Shown here: one piece after another, positions 41,980 to 50,919 of the stretch
Numbering within the stretch: position 1 is the stretch's first letter
Layout: each line of letters begins with the position of its first letter
From: Flavobacteriales bacterium
Lineage (GTDB): Bacteria; Bacteroidota; Bacteroidia; Flavobacteriales_F; PHOS-HE28
DNA length: 64,000 nucleotides
Reading direction: 5' to 3'
Assembly: GCA_016710965.1 (NCBI GenBank)
Contig: JADJTW010000031.1
Coordinates: forward strand, 806,001-870,000
Notes under the pieces: model-generated
What the model was told of the DNA's origin: nothing
The model's database searches: none
What the model saw: the letters and a program-made list of their open reading frames with translations, nothing else
Program-made: the position numbers and the translations under genes

Positions 41980-43245
41980 TTAGGCAGAAGGAGGAGTGGA
42001 TGGAGCGCCGCCCTGCTGGCCGCCACCTTGCTGCCGGTCGCCCCCGCGGCCGCCACGCCCGCGGCGCCTGCGGTCGTTGCGGCCACCGCGTTCGCCCTGG
42101 CGTTGCCCCTCGCCTTGGGCCGACTGTGGGCGTGGCGGGCCCTGCGGCTGTTGCTGACGCGGGGTTCCGCCCTGGGCTTGCTGAGGGCGCACCCCTTCGG
42201 GTCGCCCACCCCGGTCCCGGTCGCCGCGTCCCTTGTTCCGGCGCTTCTTGCCGCCCTTGATCTTGCTGTCGAAGCGCGTGAGGTCGTCCTGCCCCACCAC
42301 GTTCTCGTAGTCCGGGGTCTTCACTTCCTCGACAGGCTCGTCCGTCATGTTCAGGTCCACCTCCGGCTCCACGCCTTGCTTGTTCTGGGCGAGGATGTCG
42401 CGCACCACGTCGATAGGGAAGCCTGCCATCACGAACGGCTCACCGGGCTTCTTGAAGCCGTACCACATCTTGCCGCTGAAGATGTCGGTCTTGATGTGCG
42501 CGCCGGTGCCCTGCTGGGTCTTGAGCTTGGCGTTCTGCGAGGGATAGCTCTTGATCGCCTCGATGTACATGTCCAGCTCGTAATTGAGACAGCACTTCAA
42601 CTTGCCACATTGGCCGGCCAGCTTCTGCGGATTGAGGGCGAGCTGCTGGTAGCGCGCCGCACTGGTGGTCACACTGCGGAAATCGCTCAGCCAGGTGCTG
42701 CAGCAAAGCTCGCGACCGCAGCTGCCGATGCCGCCGATGCGACCGGTCTCCTGCCGCGCCCCGATCTGCTTCATCTCCAGCCGCACCTTGAAACGGTCGG
42801 CCATGGTGCGCACGATGCCGCGGAAGTCGATGCGCTCCTCGGCGGTGTAGTAAACGGTAGCCTTGGTGCCATCGCCTTGGTACTCCACATCGGTCACCTT
42901 CATGTCCAGCTTCGCCTCGCGCACCATTTGCCGACTGGCCAGCATGGTTTCCTCCTCTTGTTTGCGGGCGGCATGCCAGCGATCAATGTCCTCCTGCGTG
43001 CTCTTGCGCAGCACTTTGCGAAGCTCGTAGGTCTCTACCGTCACATTGCGTCGGCCCATCTGCGCACGCACCAGCTCGCCGGTGAGGCTTACCATGCCCA
43101 CATCGTGCCCTGGCGCCGCATCCACCGTCACCAGGTCGCCGGGCATCAATTGGAGGCCGGACTGGTTGCGATAGAAGCCCTTGCGGGTGTTCTTGAAACG
43201 CACCTCCACTCCGTCGAAGGCCTGTTGCCCACCGGGAATGGGCAC
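41980..43245 (-). CDS. ricT: RicT/YaaT-family PSP1 protein, N-terminally short
   Basis: About 421 residues from a GTG at 43245 (PIPGGQQAFDGVEVRFKNTRKGFYRN). PSP1 features: GDLVTVDAAPGHDVGMVSLTG, YYTAEERIDFRGIVR, and the cysteine motifs GSCGRELCCSTWL and QCGKLKCCLNYEL. A long disordered tail rich in G, R, Q and P follows (about residues 325-421). In Bacillus RicT belongs to the RicAFT complex tied to RNase Y. Homologues I recall begin with a Cys-rich segment; here holB ends 50 bases upstream and no ATG or Cys-rich leader is available, so the start is uncertain. Confidence 0.85.
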   Translation of the reverse strand: MPIPGGQQAFDGVEVRFKNTRKGFYRNQSGLQLMPGDLVTVDAAPGHDVGMVSLTGELVRAQMGRRNVTVETYELRKVLRKSTQEDIDRWHAARKQEEETMLASRQMVREAKLDMKVTDVEYQGDGTKATVYYTAEERIDFRGIVRTMADRFKVRLEMKQIGARQETGRIGGIGSCGRELCCSTWLSDFRSVTTSAARYQQLALNPQKLAGQCGKLKCCLNYELDMYIEAIKSYPSQNAKLKTQQGTGAHIKTDIFSGKMWYGFKKPGEPFVMAGFPIDVVRDILAQNKQGVEPEVDLNMTDEPVEEVKTPDYENVVGQDDLTRFDSKIKGGKKRRNKGRGDRDRGGRPEGVRPQQAQGGTPRQQQPQGPPRPQSAQGEGQRQGERGGRNDRRRRGRGGRGGDRQQGGGQQGGAPSTPPSA

Positions 43246-43295
43246 GTGGGGGCGAAGATAGCCGGGCGTTGCCGCGTGCTGCGGGGCGCCCGTCC

Positions 43296-44411
43296 CTAAG
43301 CACGCAGCAACCCCATCATCCGATAGCTCATGTCCATGAAGAGCACCTTGGCGTTGGCGTTGCGTTCGATGTGAACGTGCGCCGTCTCCAGCTCGCGACG
43401 GATGCCATCGGCATTGCGCTCGTTCAGGACCTTGCTGAAGTTCAGCACGAACTCCTGCTCCTGGCCCAGCACCCGCACCAGCTCCGGCACCTGCTGCCAT
43501 TGGAGCACGCATTGGCGGATGAGGTAGAGCCCGTAGCGCACCAGCGATTTCTGCCGTTCGCGGCCCAGCTTCTGGAAGCCTTCGCCGAAATCCACAGCCG
43601 CCACCACTTCCTTGCGGAAGCAGGCGCGCAACCAATCGCGGAAGAAGACGAACAGCTCCTCCTCGCCCTTGCCCGCCATGTCCACGGCTTCGAGCATGTC
43701 TCCTTCACTGCGCAAAGCGATCGCTCTTGCTTCGGTCTCGCCCAGGTCCGGGAAGCGCCCACGCAAGGCGTCGGCTACCGCTTCGGGGTGCAGGGCCGGG
43801 ACCTTGGTGAGCTGCGCCCTGCTGAGGATGGTGGCCAGCAATTGCTCGGCATCGTTGCTCACCAGCAGGAAGACGGTGCTGGGCTCGGGTTCCTCAAGGA
43901 CCTTGAGCAGCTTGTTCGCCGCCGCCGCGTCCATCAGCTCGGGCAGCCAGATGAGCATGACCTTGCAGCCACCGCGGAAGCTCTTCATGCTCAGCTTGCG
44001 CTGGATCTCCTGGGCGATATCCACGCCCATGCGCAACTGTTTGTTCTCGCTCTCAAGCTTGTCGCGCCACAGCTCGATGTCCAGGTACGGCTCGGCCAGC
44101 ACTTCGCGCCGCCAATCGGCCAGGAAGGCATCACAGGTCTTCACCTTATCCGTGAAGAAGATGGGGAAAGCCAGGTGCAGGTCCGGGTGCTCCAGCTTGG
44201 CCATCTGCATGCAAGAGGGGCATTCGCCACAAGCATCCACGACGCCTTTGTCCTCGCACAGCAGGTATTGCGCATAGGCCAGGGCCAGGGGCAGGTTGCC
44301 GCTGCCGCGCGGGCCTACCAGCAATTGCGCGTGCGGCACGCGGCCTTCGCGGATGTTGCCGATGAGCTTCGCCTTCAGTTCGGCATGGTCGATGACCTTG
44401 GAGAACAGCAC
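43296..44411 (-). CDS. holB: DNA polymerase III subunit delta'-like protein
   Basis: 371 residues from a GTG at 44411 (LFSKVIDHAELKAKLIGNIREGRVPHAQLLVGP). Clamp-loader AAA+ fold with a degenerate Walker A (GPRGSGNLPL, lacking the GKT lysine), a four-Cys zinc module (CEDKGVVDACGECPSC), and sensor segments NKLLKVLEEPEPSTVFLLVSND and ILSRAQ. Delta' is the non-hydrolysing stator of the clamp loader, so the missing lysine is expected. Followed by ricT and gldH. Confidence 0.9.
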   Translation of the reverse strand: MLFSKVIDHAELKAKLIGNIREGRVPHAQLLVGPRGSGNLPLALAYAQYLLCEDKGVVDACGECPSCMQMAKLEHPDLHLAFPIFFTDKVKTCDAFLADWRREVLAEPYLDIELWRDKLESENKQLRMGVDIAQEIQRKLSMKSFRGGCKVMLIWLPELMDAAAANKLLKVLEEPEPSTVFLLVSNDAEQLLATILSRAQLTKVPALHPEAVADALRGRFPDLGETEARAIALRSEGDMLEAVDMAGKGEEELFVFFRDWLRACFRKEVVAAVDFGEGFQKLGRERQKSLVRYGLYLIRQCVLQWQQVPELVRVLGQEQEFVLNFSKVLNERNADGIRRELETAHVHIERNANAKVLFMDMSYRMMGLLRA

Positions 44412-44415
44412 GGCG

Positions 44416-44423
44416 CGAAGGTA
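44416..44423 (-). promoter_or_regulatory. Putative -7 box (TACCTTCG) of holB
   Basis: TACCTTCG on the minus strand ends 4 bases before the GTG start at 44411. Confidence 0.45.
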
Positions 44424-44440
44424 GAATCGCGACCGGAGCC

Positions 44441-44512
44441 GTTACGTGTTCAGGAAATGCGTTACGGGTTACGTGTTCTGCCGCGTTCCAGAACAGCGCA
44501 ACGCGTAACCGC
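44441..44512. repeat. GTTACG-type direct and inverted repeats between holB and pgk
   Basis: GTTACGTGTTC at 44441 and GTTACGGGTTACGTGTTCTG at 44461 are direct copies. CAGAACAGCGCAACGCGTAAC at 44489-44509 is an imperfect inverted copy able to fold with the second one (outer 6 bp and inner 7 bp exact). It lies between two divergent -7 boxes, so it could be an operator or a small dispersed repeat element. Confidence 0.6.
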
Positions 44513-44543
44513 GAACACGCAACTCATTTGCTTCAACCAATTC

Positions 44544-44551
44544 TACTTTCG
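44544..44551 (+). promoter_or_regulatory. Putative -7 box (TACTTTCG) of pgk
   Basis: TACTTTCG ends 5 bases before ATG 44557, implying a very short leader or leaderless transcript if it is the promoter. Confidence 0.45.
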
Positions 44552-44556
44552 CGGCC

Positions 44557-45747
44557 ATGTTGACGATGAACTCGTTCTCCTTCGCAGGAAAGAAAGCCTT
44601 GGTGCGCGTGGACCTGAACGTGCCACAGGACGCCAATGGAAAGGTGACCGACGATACCCGCGCCCGTGCGATCGTGCCCACGGTGAACAAGATCCTGAAG
44701 GATGGCGGCAGTGCGATCCTCATGAGCCACCTCGGCAGGCCCAAGGGCAAGGTGAACCCGGCGATGAGCCTGAAGCCGATCGCCGAACACCTGAGCGGCT
44801 TGCTGGGCAAGCCCGTGCTCTTCGCCAAGGATTGCATCGGTCCGGATGCCAGGGCGAAAGCTGCATTGCTCAAGCCCGGTGAAGTGCTTGTACTGGAGAA
44901 CCTGCGCTTCCACCCCGAAGAAGAGGCCGGCGATGAAGGCTTCGCGAAGTCGCTCGCCTACCTCGGCGACGTTTACGTGAACGACGCCTTCGGAACAGCG
45001 CACCGCGCGCACGCAAGCACCACCATCGTCGCTAAGTTCTTCCCCAACGCGAAGCTCTTCGGTTACCTGATGCAAGCCGAGATCGACAGTGTGGGCAAGG
45101 TGCTTGGCAGTCCGCAACGTCCTATGACCGCCATCGTGGGTGGCAGCAAGGTGAGCAGCAAGATCGAAGTGTTGGAGAACCTCATCGGCAGTTGCGATGA
45201 GCTGATCATCGGTGGTGGAATGGCGAACACCTTCGTGAAAGCGCAGGGCGGGCAGACCGGAGCTTCACTCGTGGAAGAAGACCTGCTCGATACCGCACGC
45301 GGCATCATTGAGAAAGCGAAAGCGAAGGGCGTGAAGCTCCACATCCCGACAGACGCGGTGGTGGCCGATGCCTTCGCCGAGAACGCCAACACCGACCAAT
45401 GCGCCGCCGACGCCGTGCCTGATGGCTGGATGGCGCTCGACATCGGGCCCAAGAGCATCGAAGCATTCCGCACGGCGATCCTGCGCAGCAAGACCTTGTT
45501 ATGGAACGGCCCCATGGGCGTTTTCGAGATGAAGCCATTCCAGCAAGGCACCGTGGCCATCGCACAAGCAGTTGCCGACGCAACTAGCAAGGGCGCGTTT
45601 TCACTTGTGGGTGGCGGTGATAGCGTGGCCGCTGTGAACCAGTTCGGACTCGCCGATAAGATCAGCTACGTAAGCACCGGTGGTGGCGCGATGCTCGAGT
45701 ATTTGGAGGGGAAGGTGTTGCCGGGGATAGCGGCGGTGCGAGATTGA
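44557..45747 (+). CDS. pgk: Phosphoglycerate kinase
   Basis: 396 residues. Glycolytic enzyme transferring phosphate between 1,3-bisphosphoglycerate and ADP. Signature KKALVRVDLNVP near the N-terminus, LMSHLGRPKG, VLVLENLRFHPEEE, NDAFGTAHRAHAST, IVGGSKVSSKIEVL, LWNGPMGVFE and GGGDSVAAVNQFG. The start at 44557 (MLTMNSFSFAGKKAL) matches the usual length before the GKK motif better than the internal ATG at 44566. Divergent from holB. Confidence 0.97.
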   Translation: MLTMNSFSFAGKKALVRVDLNVPQDANGKVTDDTRARAIVPTVNKILKDGGSAILMSHLGRPKGKVNPAMSLKPIAEHLSGLLGKPVLFAKDCIGPDARAKAALLKPGEVLVLENLRFHPEEEAGDEGFAKSLAYLGDVYVNDAFGTAHRAHASTTIVAKFFPNAKLFGYLMQAEIDSVGKVLGSPQRPMTAIVGGSKVSSKIEVLENLIGSCDELIIGGGMANTFVKAQGGQTGASLVEEDLLDTARGIIEKAKAKGVKLHIPTDAVVADAFAENANTDQCAADAVPDGWMALDIGPKSIEAFRTAILRSKTLLWNGPMGVFEMKPFQQGTVAIAQAVADATSKGAFSLVGGGDSVAAVNQFGLADKISYVSTGGGAMLEYLEGKVLPGIAAVRD

Positions 45748-45805
45748 CTACCCCCTATTCGACCACGGGGGCGCGGTGAAGCAACCCATCAACGACGACC
45801 GTGTG

Positions 45806-47053
45806 CTATTCGATGATGATTCTTGCCCGCTGCAAGACCCCGCCACGCATGTCCGAGGTTTGAACAACGTACGAACCGGAGGCCAATGACGCTGCTGGGA
45901 TCGCAACACTACCGATCATCGGCAGGTCCAAACATGATCGTCCGGAGGCATCGAACACCCGAATACGAGCAACACGCACGTCGTTCGCCCGAATGGTGAT
46001 CTGGTCACACGCCGGGACCGGATACACTTCCAAGGAAGTAGCTGCTTCCATGATCGCATGTGAGGAACCGAGCACGATGTCGCAATCCAGTTGGGCGGTA
46101 CCTCCCACTTCCAATGTGAAGCCCGTGGAGGTGGTGGAGAAGTTGTTCACGAAGAGCCAGTAGTAGTCGCCCGCGTTCACGTTTAGGATCGGGCAGAAGG
46201 GGTTCCCAGGTCCTGCTGGAACCGAGCTGCTCACACCGGTCGCATCAAGTCCGGTCTCGCCTTCGAGTCCGGTCGAGCTGCTCCCGTTGCACATGAGCGG
46301 CGGGGTGTCGGACGTGTGCGTGGCGCAAAAGGTGCTGATGTCGCCTTGGAATAGCAACCAATCATAGTCCGGGTAGATGCCCATGGCCAGATCAGGGAAG
46401 ATCTTGAACTCGAAGGTGCCGCCTGTGAGGAAGTGGAAGTAGAACCATTGCGATTGGAATTCGGCGATGTCACAGTAGTTCGCGAATTCGTCCATCGTGG
46501 AACCGGGGCCGTAAGCGTTGCCATCGACATGGAAGGTGTGGCATACCGGAACAGCCACCTCGCAATCCGAATGCGACTCCACCGCGCAGATCCCGAAGGT
46601 GCCTGTACCGGGATTCGCCGCACGCCAGAAACGCACGTAGAGCGTCTCGCCGGGAACGAGGTCCGAGCGGTCCACCACGCACATCATGCCCACGGCCGCA
46701 TCATCATCGCACTCCAGGAAGGTCAGCGAATTGCATGGCCCGCGATAGATCGCGATACCCCCATCGGAGATCGTGCCAGCCTCTGTCGTAATGGCGAGAG
46801 CACCGGAGGCCGGTACCGTCACCGTGAACCATACATCGGGCGACCCTGGGAACGCACAGTTCGGGACCCCGCCATTGGCTGCATCGCTCTGGTAGGTGAA
46901 CCCCGCAGTGCTGAACACGTCGAACTCGCAAGCACCAGTATGCACTGTCAGCGCGGGTGCTCCGCAAGGCGTATCGCTCTGCGCCACGGAGATGGATGGC
47001 AGGGCAAGCGACAAGACCAGAGGCAGGCTGGCTATGCATTGCTTGTTACCCAT
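45806..47053 (-). CDS. Secreted protein with T9SS type A sorting domain
   Basis: 415 residues from ATG 47053 (MGNKQCIASLPLVLSLALPSISVAQ). The N-terminal part (about 30-150) has a bacterial pre-peptidase-like sandwich layout: DVWFTVTVPASGALAITTEAG, GIAIYRGPC, LVPGETLYVRFW. A second region (about 185-330) contains QWFYFHFLTGGTFEFKIFPD, YDWLLFQGD and NAGDYYWLFVNNFS. The C-terminal 75 residues form a T9SS type A sorting domain (LEVYPVPACDQITIRA onwards). Surface or secreted cargo; partner unknown. Confidence 0.85.
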   Translation of the reverse strand: MGNKQCIASLPLVLSLALPSISVAQSDTPCGAPALTVHTGACEFDVFSTAGFTYQSDAANGGVPNCAFPGSPDVWFTVTVPASGALAITTEAGTISDGGIAIYRGPCNSLTFLECDDDAAVGMMCVVDRSDLVPGETLYVRFWRAANPGTGTFGICAVESHSDCEVAVPVCHTFHVDGNAYGPGSTMDEFANYCDIAEFQSQWFYFHFLTGGTFEFKIFPDLAMGIYPDYDWLLFQGDISTFCATHTSDTPPLMCNGSSSTGLEGETGLDATGVSSSVPAGPGNPFCPILNVNAGDYYWLFVNNFSTTSTGFTLEVGGTAQLDCDIVLGSSHAIMEAATSLEVYPVPACDQITIRANDVRVARIRVFDASGRSCLDLPMIGSVAIPAASLASGSYVVQTSDMRGGVLQRARIIIE

Positions 47054-47057
47054 GGCC

Positions 47058-47065
47058 CGAAAGTA
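47058..47065 (-). promoter_or_regulatory. Putative -7 box (TACTTTCG) of the T9SS cargo gene
   Basis: TACTTTCG on the minus strand ends 4 bases before ATG 47053. A second box for the plus-strand gene lies 15 bases away. Confidence 0.45.
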
Positions 47066-47080
47066 GTCGTTCGACGGTCT

Positions 47081-47088
47081 TAGTTTCG
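47081..47088 (+). promoter_or_regulatory. Putative -7 box (TAGTTTCG) of the 111-residue gene
   Basis: TAGTTTCG ends 22 bases before GTG 47111, divergent from the box at 47058-47065. Confidence 0.4.
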
Positions 47089-47110
47089 CCCGCCTTGTAT
47101 CGGCATCCTC

Positions 47111-47446
47111 GTGGACCTCGCATTCGACAAACGCTGGCGTGACCTCGTTACTGCGCTCTCCAAGCGCTTCGACGCCGGCGCACTTGACCTGAACAGTATC
47201 CTCTTCCTCATCGGCGTACAGGAATTGGGTCAGCACGCGCGTGATTTCAAGAAGGACGAGAAGGTGGCGCTGATGCACATCGCCATCTGCGTGGTGCTAT
47301 TGCCCTTCGGCTACTACAAGGAACTGGGGCGTGATGCCGATGGCTGGCCGCACTTCGAGCGCGTGAATGACCTCCCACCATTGGGGCCGGATGAGCAGGA
47401 GCGATTGATGAAAGAAGCCGTGCTCGCCTATTTCGAGGCGCACTGA
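47111..47446 (+). CDS. Conserved hypothetical cytoplasmic protein
   Basis: 111 residues from a GTG (DLAFDKRWRDLVTALSKRFD). No signal peptide or membrane helix; helical with the phrases LNSILFLIGVQELGQ, KKDEKVALMHIAICVVLLPFGYY and PPLGPDEQERLMKEAVLAYFE. It reads as a well-behaved coding sequence with a promoter box upstream. No family name known to me. Confidence 0.7.
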   Translation: MDLAFDKRWRDLVTALSKRFDAGALDLNSILFLIGVQELGQHARDFKKDEKVALMHIAICVVLLPFGYYKELGRDADGWPHFERVNDLPPLGPDEQERLMKEAVLAYFEAH

Positions 47447-47450
47447 GCGC

Positions 47451-47843
47451 TTATTGCGCAGGCAAGACCACCACTGTTTCTTCCGCGGTCTCCTCTTCGA
47501 TGATCTTGATGATGCCCTCGCCTACGAGCGTATCGTATTCGCAGATGATATCGAGCACCGCGAAACCGCTCTGGCCCTGCTCATAGAACTCACTGTAGTC
47601 GAATTCCACGATGCCGTCCACGTCGGTCTCGGACTCCTTGGTGAGGCGGTTCGGGTCGCCCAGCGGATACTGCGGGTTCGCGAAGAGCTTCACGTAAGCC
47701 TCGGAAACGCGTGTACCGTCCTCCTTCACCACAGTGATGCGTGCGACGGTGGGCTTCTCCTTGGTGCATGAAGGCAACACAACGGCAAGGATGGCAAGTG
47801 CCAGGACGCTGGTAAGGGCGCGGCGAAGAGCGGGTGCGGTCAT
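47451..47843 (-). CDS. Small lipoprotein
   Basis: 130 residues from ATG 47843. Lipoprotein signal (LTSVLALAILAVVLPSC), then a compact beta domain (VARITVVKEDGTRVSEAYVKLFANP, then ETDVDGIVEFDYSEFYEQ), which has the look of a carboxypeptidase-regulatory-like or transthyretin-like fold. Ends VVVLPAQ. Convergent with the preceding gene, with 4 bases between stops. Confidence 0.8.
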   Translation of the reverse strand: MTAPALRRALTSVLALAILAVVLPSCTKEKPTVARITVVKEDGTRVSEAYVKLFANPQYPLGDPNRLTKESETDVDGIVEFDYSEFYEQGQSGFAVLDIICEYDTLVGEGIIKIIEEETAEETVVVLPAQ

Positions 47844-47848
47844 TGGTC

Positions 47849-47856
47849 TACTTTTG
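47849..47856 (+). promoter_or_regulatory. Consensus -7 box (TACTTTTG) of the isomerase gene
   Basis: TACTTTTG is an exact match to the Bacteroidota TAnnTTTG element, 26 bases before ATG 47882. Confidence 0.5.
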
Positions 47857-47881
47857 ACGCCTGATGGACAGGACTTTAAGG

Positions 47882-48598
47882 ATGCCAAATGTAACGATGT
47901 GCCCGAACCCCGTGCAACGTGGGCTATTGTTGGCCTTGTTGTTCATGGGGTCCTTTGCGAACAAGACGCAAGCGCAGGCAGACGCGGCGCCCAAGCAGCC
48001 ATTGGTGGAAATCCGTACCGAGCTGGGGACCATGGTGGTGGCGCTGTACAATGAGACGCCGCAGCACCGCGACAATTTCCTGAAACTCGTGCGGGAGCAT
48101 GCCTACGATAGTCTGTTGTTCCACCGCGTAATCAGCGGCTTCATGGTGCAGGGCGGCGACCCTGACAGCAAGCATGCATCTACGGGAGCCGCCCTCGGGC
48201 AGGGAGGACCTGGCTATACCATCCCGGCCGAGATCGTGCCCGGCCTCATCCATAAGAAAGGCGCGCTGGCCGCCGCGCGCCAGGCCGATCAAGTGAATCC
48301 TGAGCGACGCAGCAGCGGAAGCCAGTTCTACATCGTGCAGGGAAAGCCCTATTCCGCAACCGAGCTCGATCAGATCGCCCAGCGCAGCGCTCGCTACAGC
48401 ACGCCCATCGTATATACCGAAGCGCAGAAAGGGGCATATACGAAAGCCGGCGGTGCTCCGCATCTTGATGGTGCCTATACCGTATTCGGTGAGGTGGTGG
48501 AGGGCCTGCCCGTGATCGATGCCCTTGCCGCCCAGGCTTGCGATGGCCGAGATCGCCCGGTGAAAGACATCCGCATGTTCATGCGCGTACTCGAATGA
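47882..48598 (+). CDS. Exported cyclophilin-type peptidyl-prolyl isomerase
   Basis: 238 residues from ATG 47882 (MPNVTMCPNPVQRGLLLALLFMGSFANKTQAQ); ATG 47864 is an alternative. Cyclophilin motifs: EIRTELGTMVVALYNETPQHRDNFLKLV, FHRVISGFMVQGGDP, GALAAARQADQVNPERRSSGSQFYIVQG, and YTVFGEVVEGLPVID. A 25-residue loop (SATELDQIAQRSARYSTPIVYTE) follows the FYIVQG motif. Folding helper in the periplasm. Its stop overlaps the pheS start by 4 bases (ATGA). Confidence 0.93.
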   Translation: MPNVTMCPNPVQRGLLLALLFMGSFANKTQAQADAAPKQPLVEIRTELGTMVVALYNETPQHRDNFLKLVREHAYDSLLFHRVISGFMVQGGDPDSKHASTGAALGQGGPGYTIPAEIVPGLIHKKGALAAARQADQVNPERRSSGSQFYIVQGKPYSATELDQIAQRSARYSTPIVYTEAQKGAYTKAGGAPHLDGAYTVFGEVVEGLPVIDALAAQACDGRDRPVKDIRMFMRVLE

Positions 48599-49628
48599 GC
48601 CTATCCGATCGCATCGCCGCCTTGGAGGCGGAAGTTTCCAAAGCCCAGGCCCGCAGCGCCGACGAAGTGGAGCGCTTCCGCGTGGCCATGCTCGGCCGCA
48701 ATGGTGCCATCACCGAATTGTTCGAGGCGTTCAAGCAAGTGGCCGGCGAAGAAAAGAAGCTGCTGGGCCAGCGCATGAACCAGTTGAAGCAGCGCGCTCA
48801 GGCTCGCTGGGAAGAATTAAAGGCTGGCGTGGGCGAAACCGCAGTGGCGGAAGGCCCTGCGATCGACCATAGCGCGCCCGTGCTCACAGAACCCATCGGC
48901 AGCCACCACCCGATCTCGCTGGTGCGCCAGCGCATCGTTGATGTTTTCGCGCGCATCGGATTCGTCGTAAGCCAAGGACCCGAGGTGGAGGATGACCACC
49001 ACAATTTCAGCGCGCTCAACTTCCCGCCAGACCATCCTGCGCGCGATATGCAGGACACCTTCTTCGTGAACGGCCCCGGAGGGCTCGCGCTTCGCACGCA
49101 CACCAGCAGTGTGCAGGTACGCGTGATGGAAGCACCAAGCCTCCGATCGCACCATCTCTCCGGGTCGCGTCTATCGCAACGAAGCCATCAGTGCGCGGGC
49201 GCATTGCATGTTCCACCAAGTCGAAGCGCTTTATGTGGACAAGGGCGTGAGCTTCGCCGATTTGAAAGGCACGCTCGACTACTTCGCCAAGAGCATGTTC
49301 GGTCCAGGTATCGATCCGTTTGCGGCCGAGCTATTTCCCCTTCACCGAGCCGAGCGCCGAGGTGGATATGAGCTGCAGTATTTGCGGCGGTGTGGGCTGC
49401 AACATCTGCAAACACAGCGGCTGGGTGGAGATCATGGGCTGCGGCATGGTCGATCCTGCCGTATTGGCCAATTGCGGAATCGACCCGGAAACATGCAGCG
49501 GCTTCGCGTTGGGCATGGGCGTGGAGCGCATCGCGCAGTTGATCTATCGCGTGCCCGACCTGCGCATGTACTGGGAGAACGATGTCCGTTTCCTGGACCA
49601 GTTCACGGCAGCGTCGTTCCGTTCCTGA
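48595..49628 (+). pseudogene. pheS: Phenylalanyl-tRNA synthetase alpha subunit, frame broken by indels
   Basis: All parts of PheS are present but in three frames. 48595 to about 49137 reads MSLSDRIAALEAEV to LRTHTSSVQVRVMEA. About 49150-49310 reads RVYRNEAISARAHCMFHQVEALYVDKGVSFADLKGTLDYFAKSMFG. About 49313-49628 reads RPSYFPFTEPSAEVDMSCSICGG, ending DQFTAASFRS. The breaks fit missing bases at AA (49137-49138), at C (49148) and around 49311. PheS is essential and normally single-copy, so consensus error is the likeliest cause. The enzyme charges tRNA-Phe together with PheT. Confidence 0.9.
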
Positions 49629-49680
49629 GAATTGCAAGATGAACCGCAACGTCGCAACGGGCGCAACGAAAGACGCGACG

Positions 49681-50918
49681 ATGCGAACCGACATCTGCAT
49701 CATCGGAGGAGGTCCTGGCGGATGTGCGACGGCGATGCAACTTACCGCCACGGCGCCAAGGCCGTGCTGCTGGAAAAGGCCGTCTTCCCGCGCGATAAAG
49801 TATGCGGCGATGCGCTGAGCGGGAAGGTGATGCGTTCATTGGAGCGGCTGGACCCCGAACTTGCGGCGTTGGTGAAGGGAGATGCACGTTCGATGCCCAG
49901 TTGGGGTGTCACATTCAGCGCTCCCAGCGGCCGTTCGCTGCGCGTGCCCTTTACGCGTGAGCATGTCGGCGATGCGCCGGGCGCGATCCTGCCCCGGCTC
50001 GACTTCGATGACCTGCTCTTCCAGCGAGCCAAGAATCTCTCGGGGATCACTGTGCGTGAAGGGTCGGCTGCGAAAACGTACGAACGCGACGAAGGCGGAT
50101 GGCGGATCACCACATCGGACGGCGGCACCATCGAGGCGAGGATCATCATCGACGCCTCAGGTGGCAATTCGTCGTTCGCACGCCATGTGGCCGTCCTGGA
50201 AATGGAACCCCGGCACCTCGCGGCCGGCGTGCGCGCCTATTACTACGGCGTGAAAGACCTCGACCCCGATGGCTTCATCGAGCTCATCTTCCTGAAGGAC
50301 CTGCTCCCGGGCTATCTCTGGATATTCCCGCTTCCGGACGGCAGAGCGAACGTCGGCTTGGGCCTGCGTAGCGATGTGGTGAAGAAGCGCCGCGTGGACC
50401 TGAAGGCGCTGCTGGTGAAGTTGCTCACAGAACATCCGCAACTGCGTGATCGCTTTGTTGAGGCCCGATTGGAAGGACCGGTCCAAGGCATGGGCCTTCC
50501 GCTCGCGAGCAAACGTTGCGCGCTCAGCGGCGAAGGCTACCTGCTCGTTGGCGATGCGGGCCACTTGATCGACCCCTTCACCGGTGAAGGCATCAGCCAT
50601 GCTATGATCAGCGGTGTGCATGCAGCGGATGTGGCCTGCGAGATGCTCGCGTCGGGCAACATCACCGCGGGCGCAGCGCGGCAATACGATGAACGGGTTT
50701 GGAAGCGACTGGGAAAGGAGCTTGCCATCAGCACGCGCCTGCAAACGATGGCCGACAAGCCTTGGCTCTTCGACTTCGTGGTGGATCGGGCGAACAAGAA
50801 CCCCGCCCTGGCCGATACGATCAGCAGCATGTTCACCGATATGGACCTGCGCGAGCGGTTGAAAAAGCCGGGGTTCTACATGGACCTGCTCCTAGGCAGG
50901 ACCAAGGCGAGGGCTTAG
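49681..50918 (+). pseudogene. Geranylgeranyl-reductase-like FAD oxidoreductase, one frameshift
   Basis: The N-terminus MRTDICIIGGGPGGCATAMQLT (Rossmann dinucleotide motif) is in one frame. The rest, RHGAKAVLLEKAVFPRDKVCGDALSGKVM to the C-terminus, is in another. One extra C in ACCGC at about 49744 would join them. Further motifs: APGAILPRLDFDDLL, IIDASGGNSSFAR, LVGDAGHLIDPFTGEGISHAMISG. About 412 residues when repaired. The family reduces isoprenoid chains or performs related FAD chemistry; substrate unknown. Its stop is separated from the methyltransferase stop by one base. Confidence 0.87.
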
Positions 50919-50919
50919 C

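Noticed and set aside
41797..44882. Long plus-strand frames opposite gldH, ricT and holB
   Set aside because: The minus-strand genes have clear families; these are leucine/histidine-rich shadows created by codon bias.
49130..49320. Programmed frameshifting in pheS
   Set aside because: Several separate shifts at different short runs, no slippery heptamer plus structure, and PheS needs none in other bacteria.
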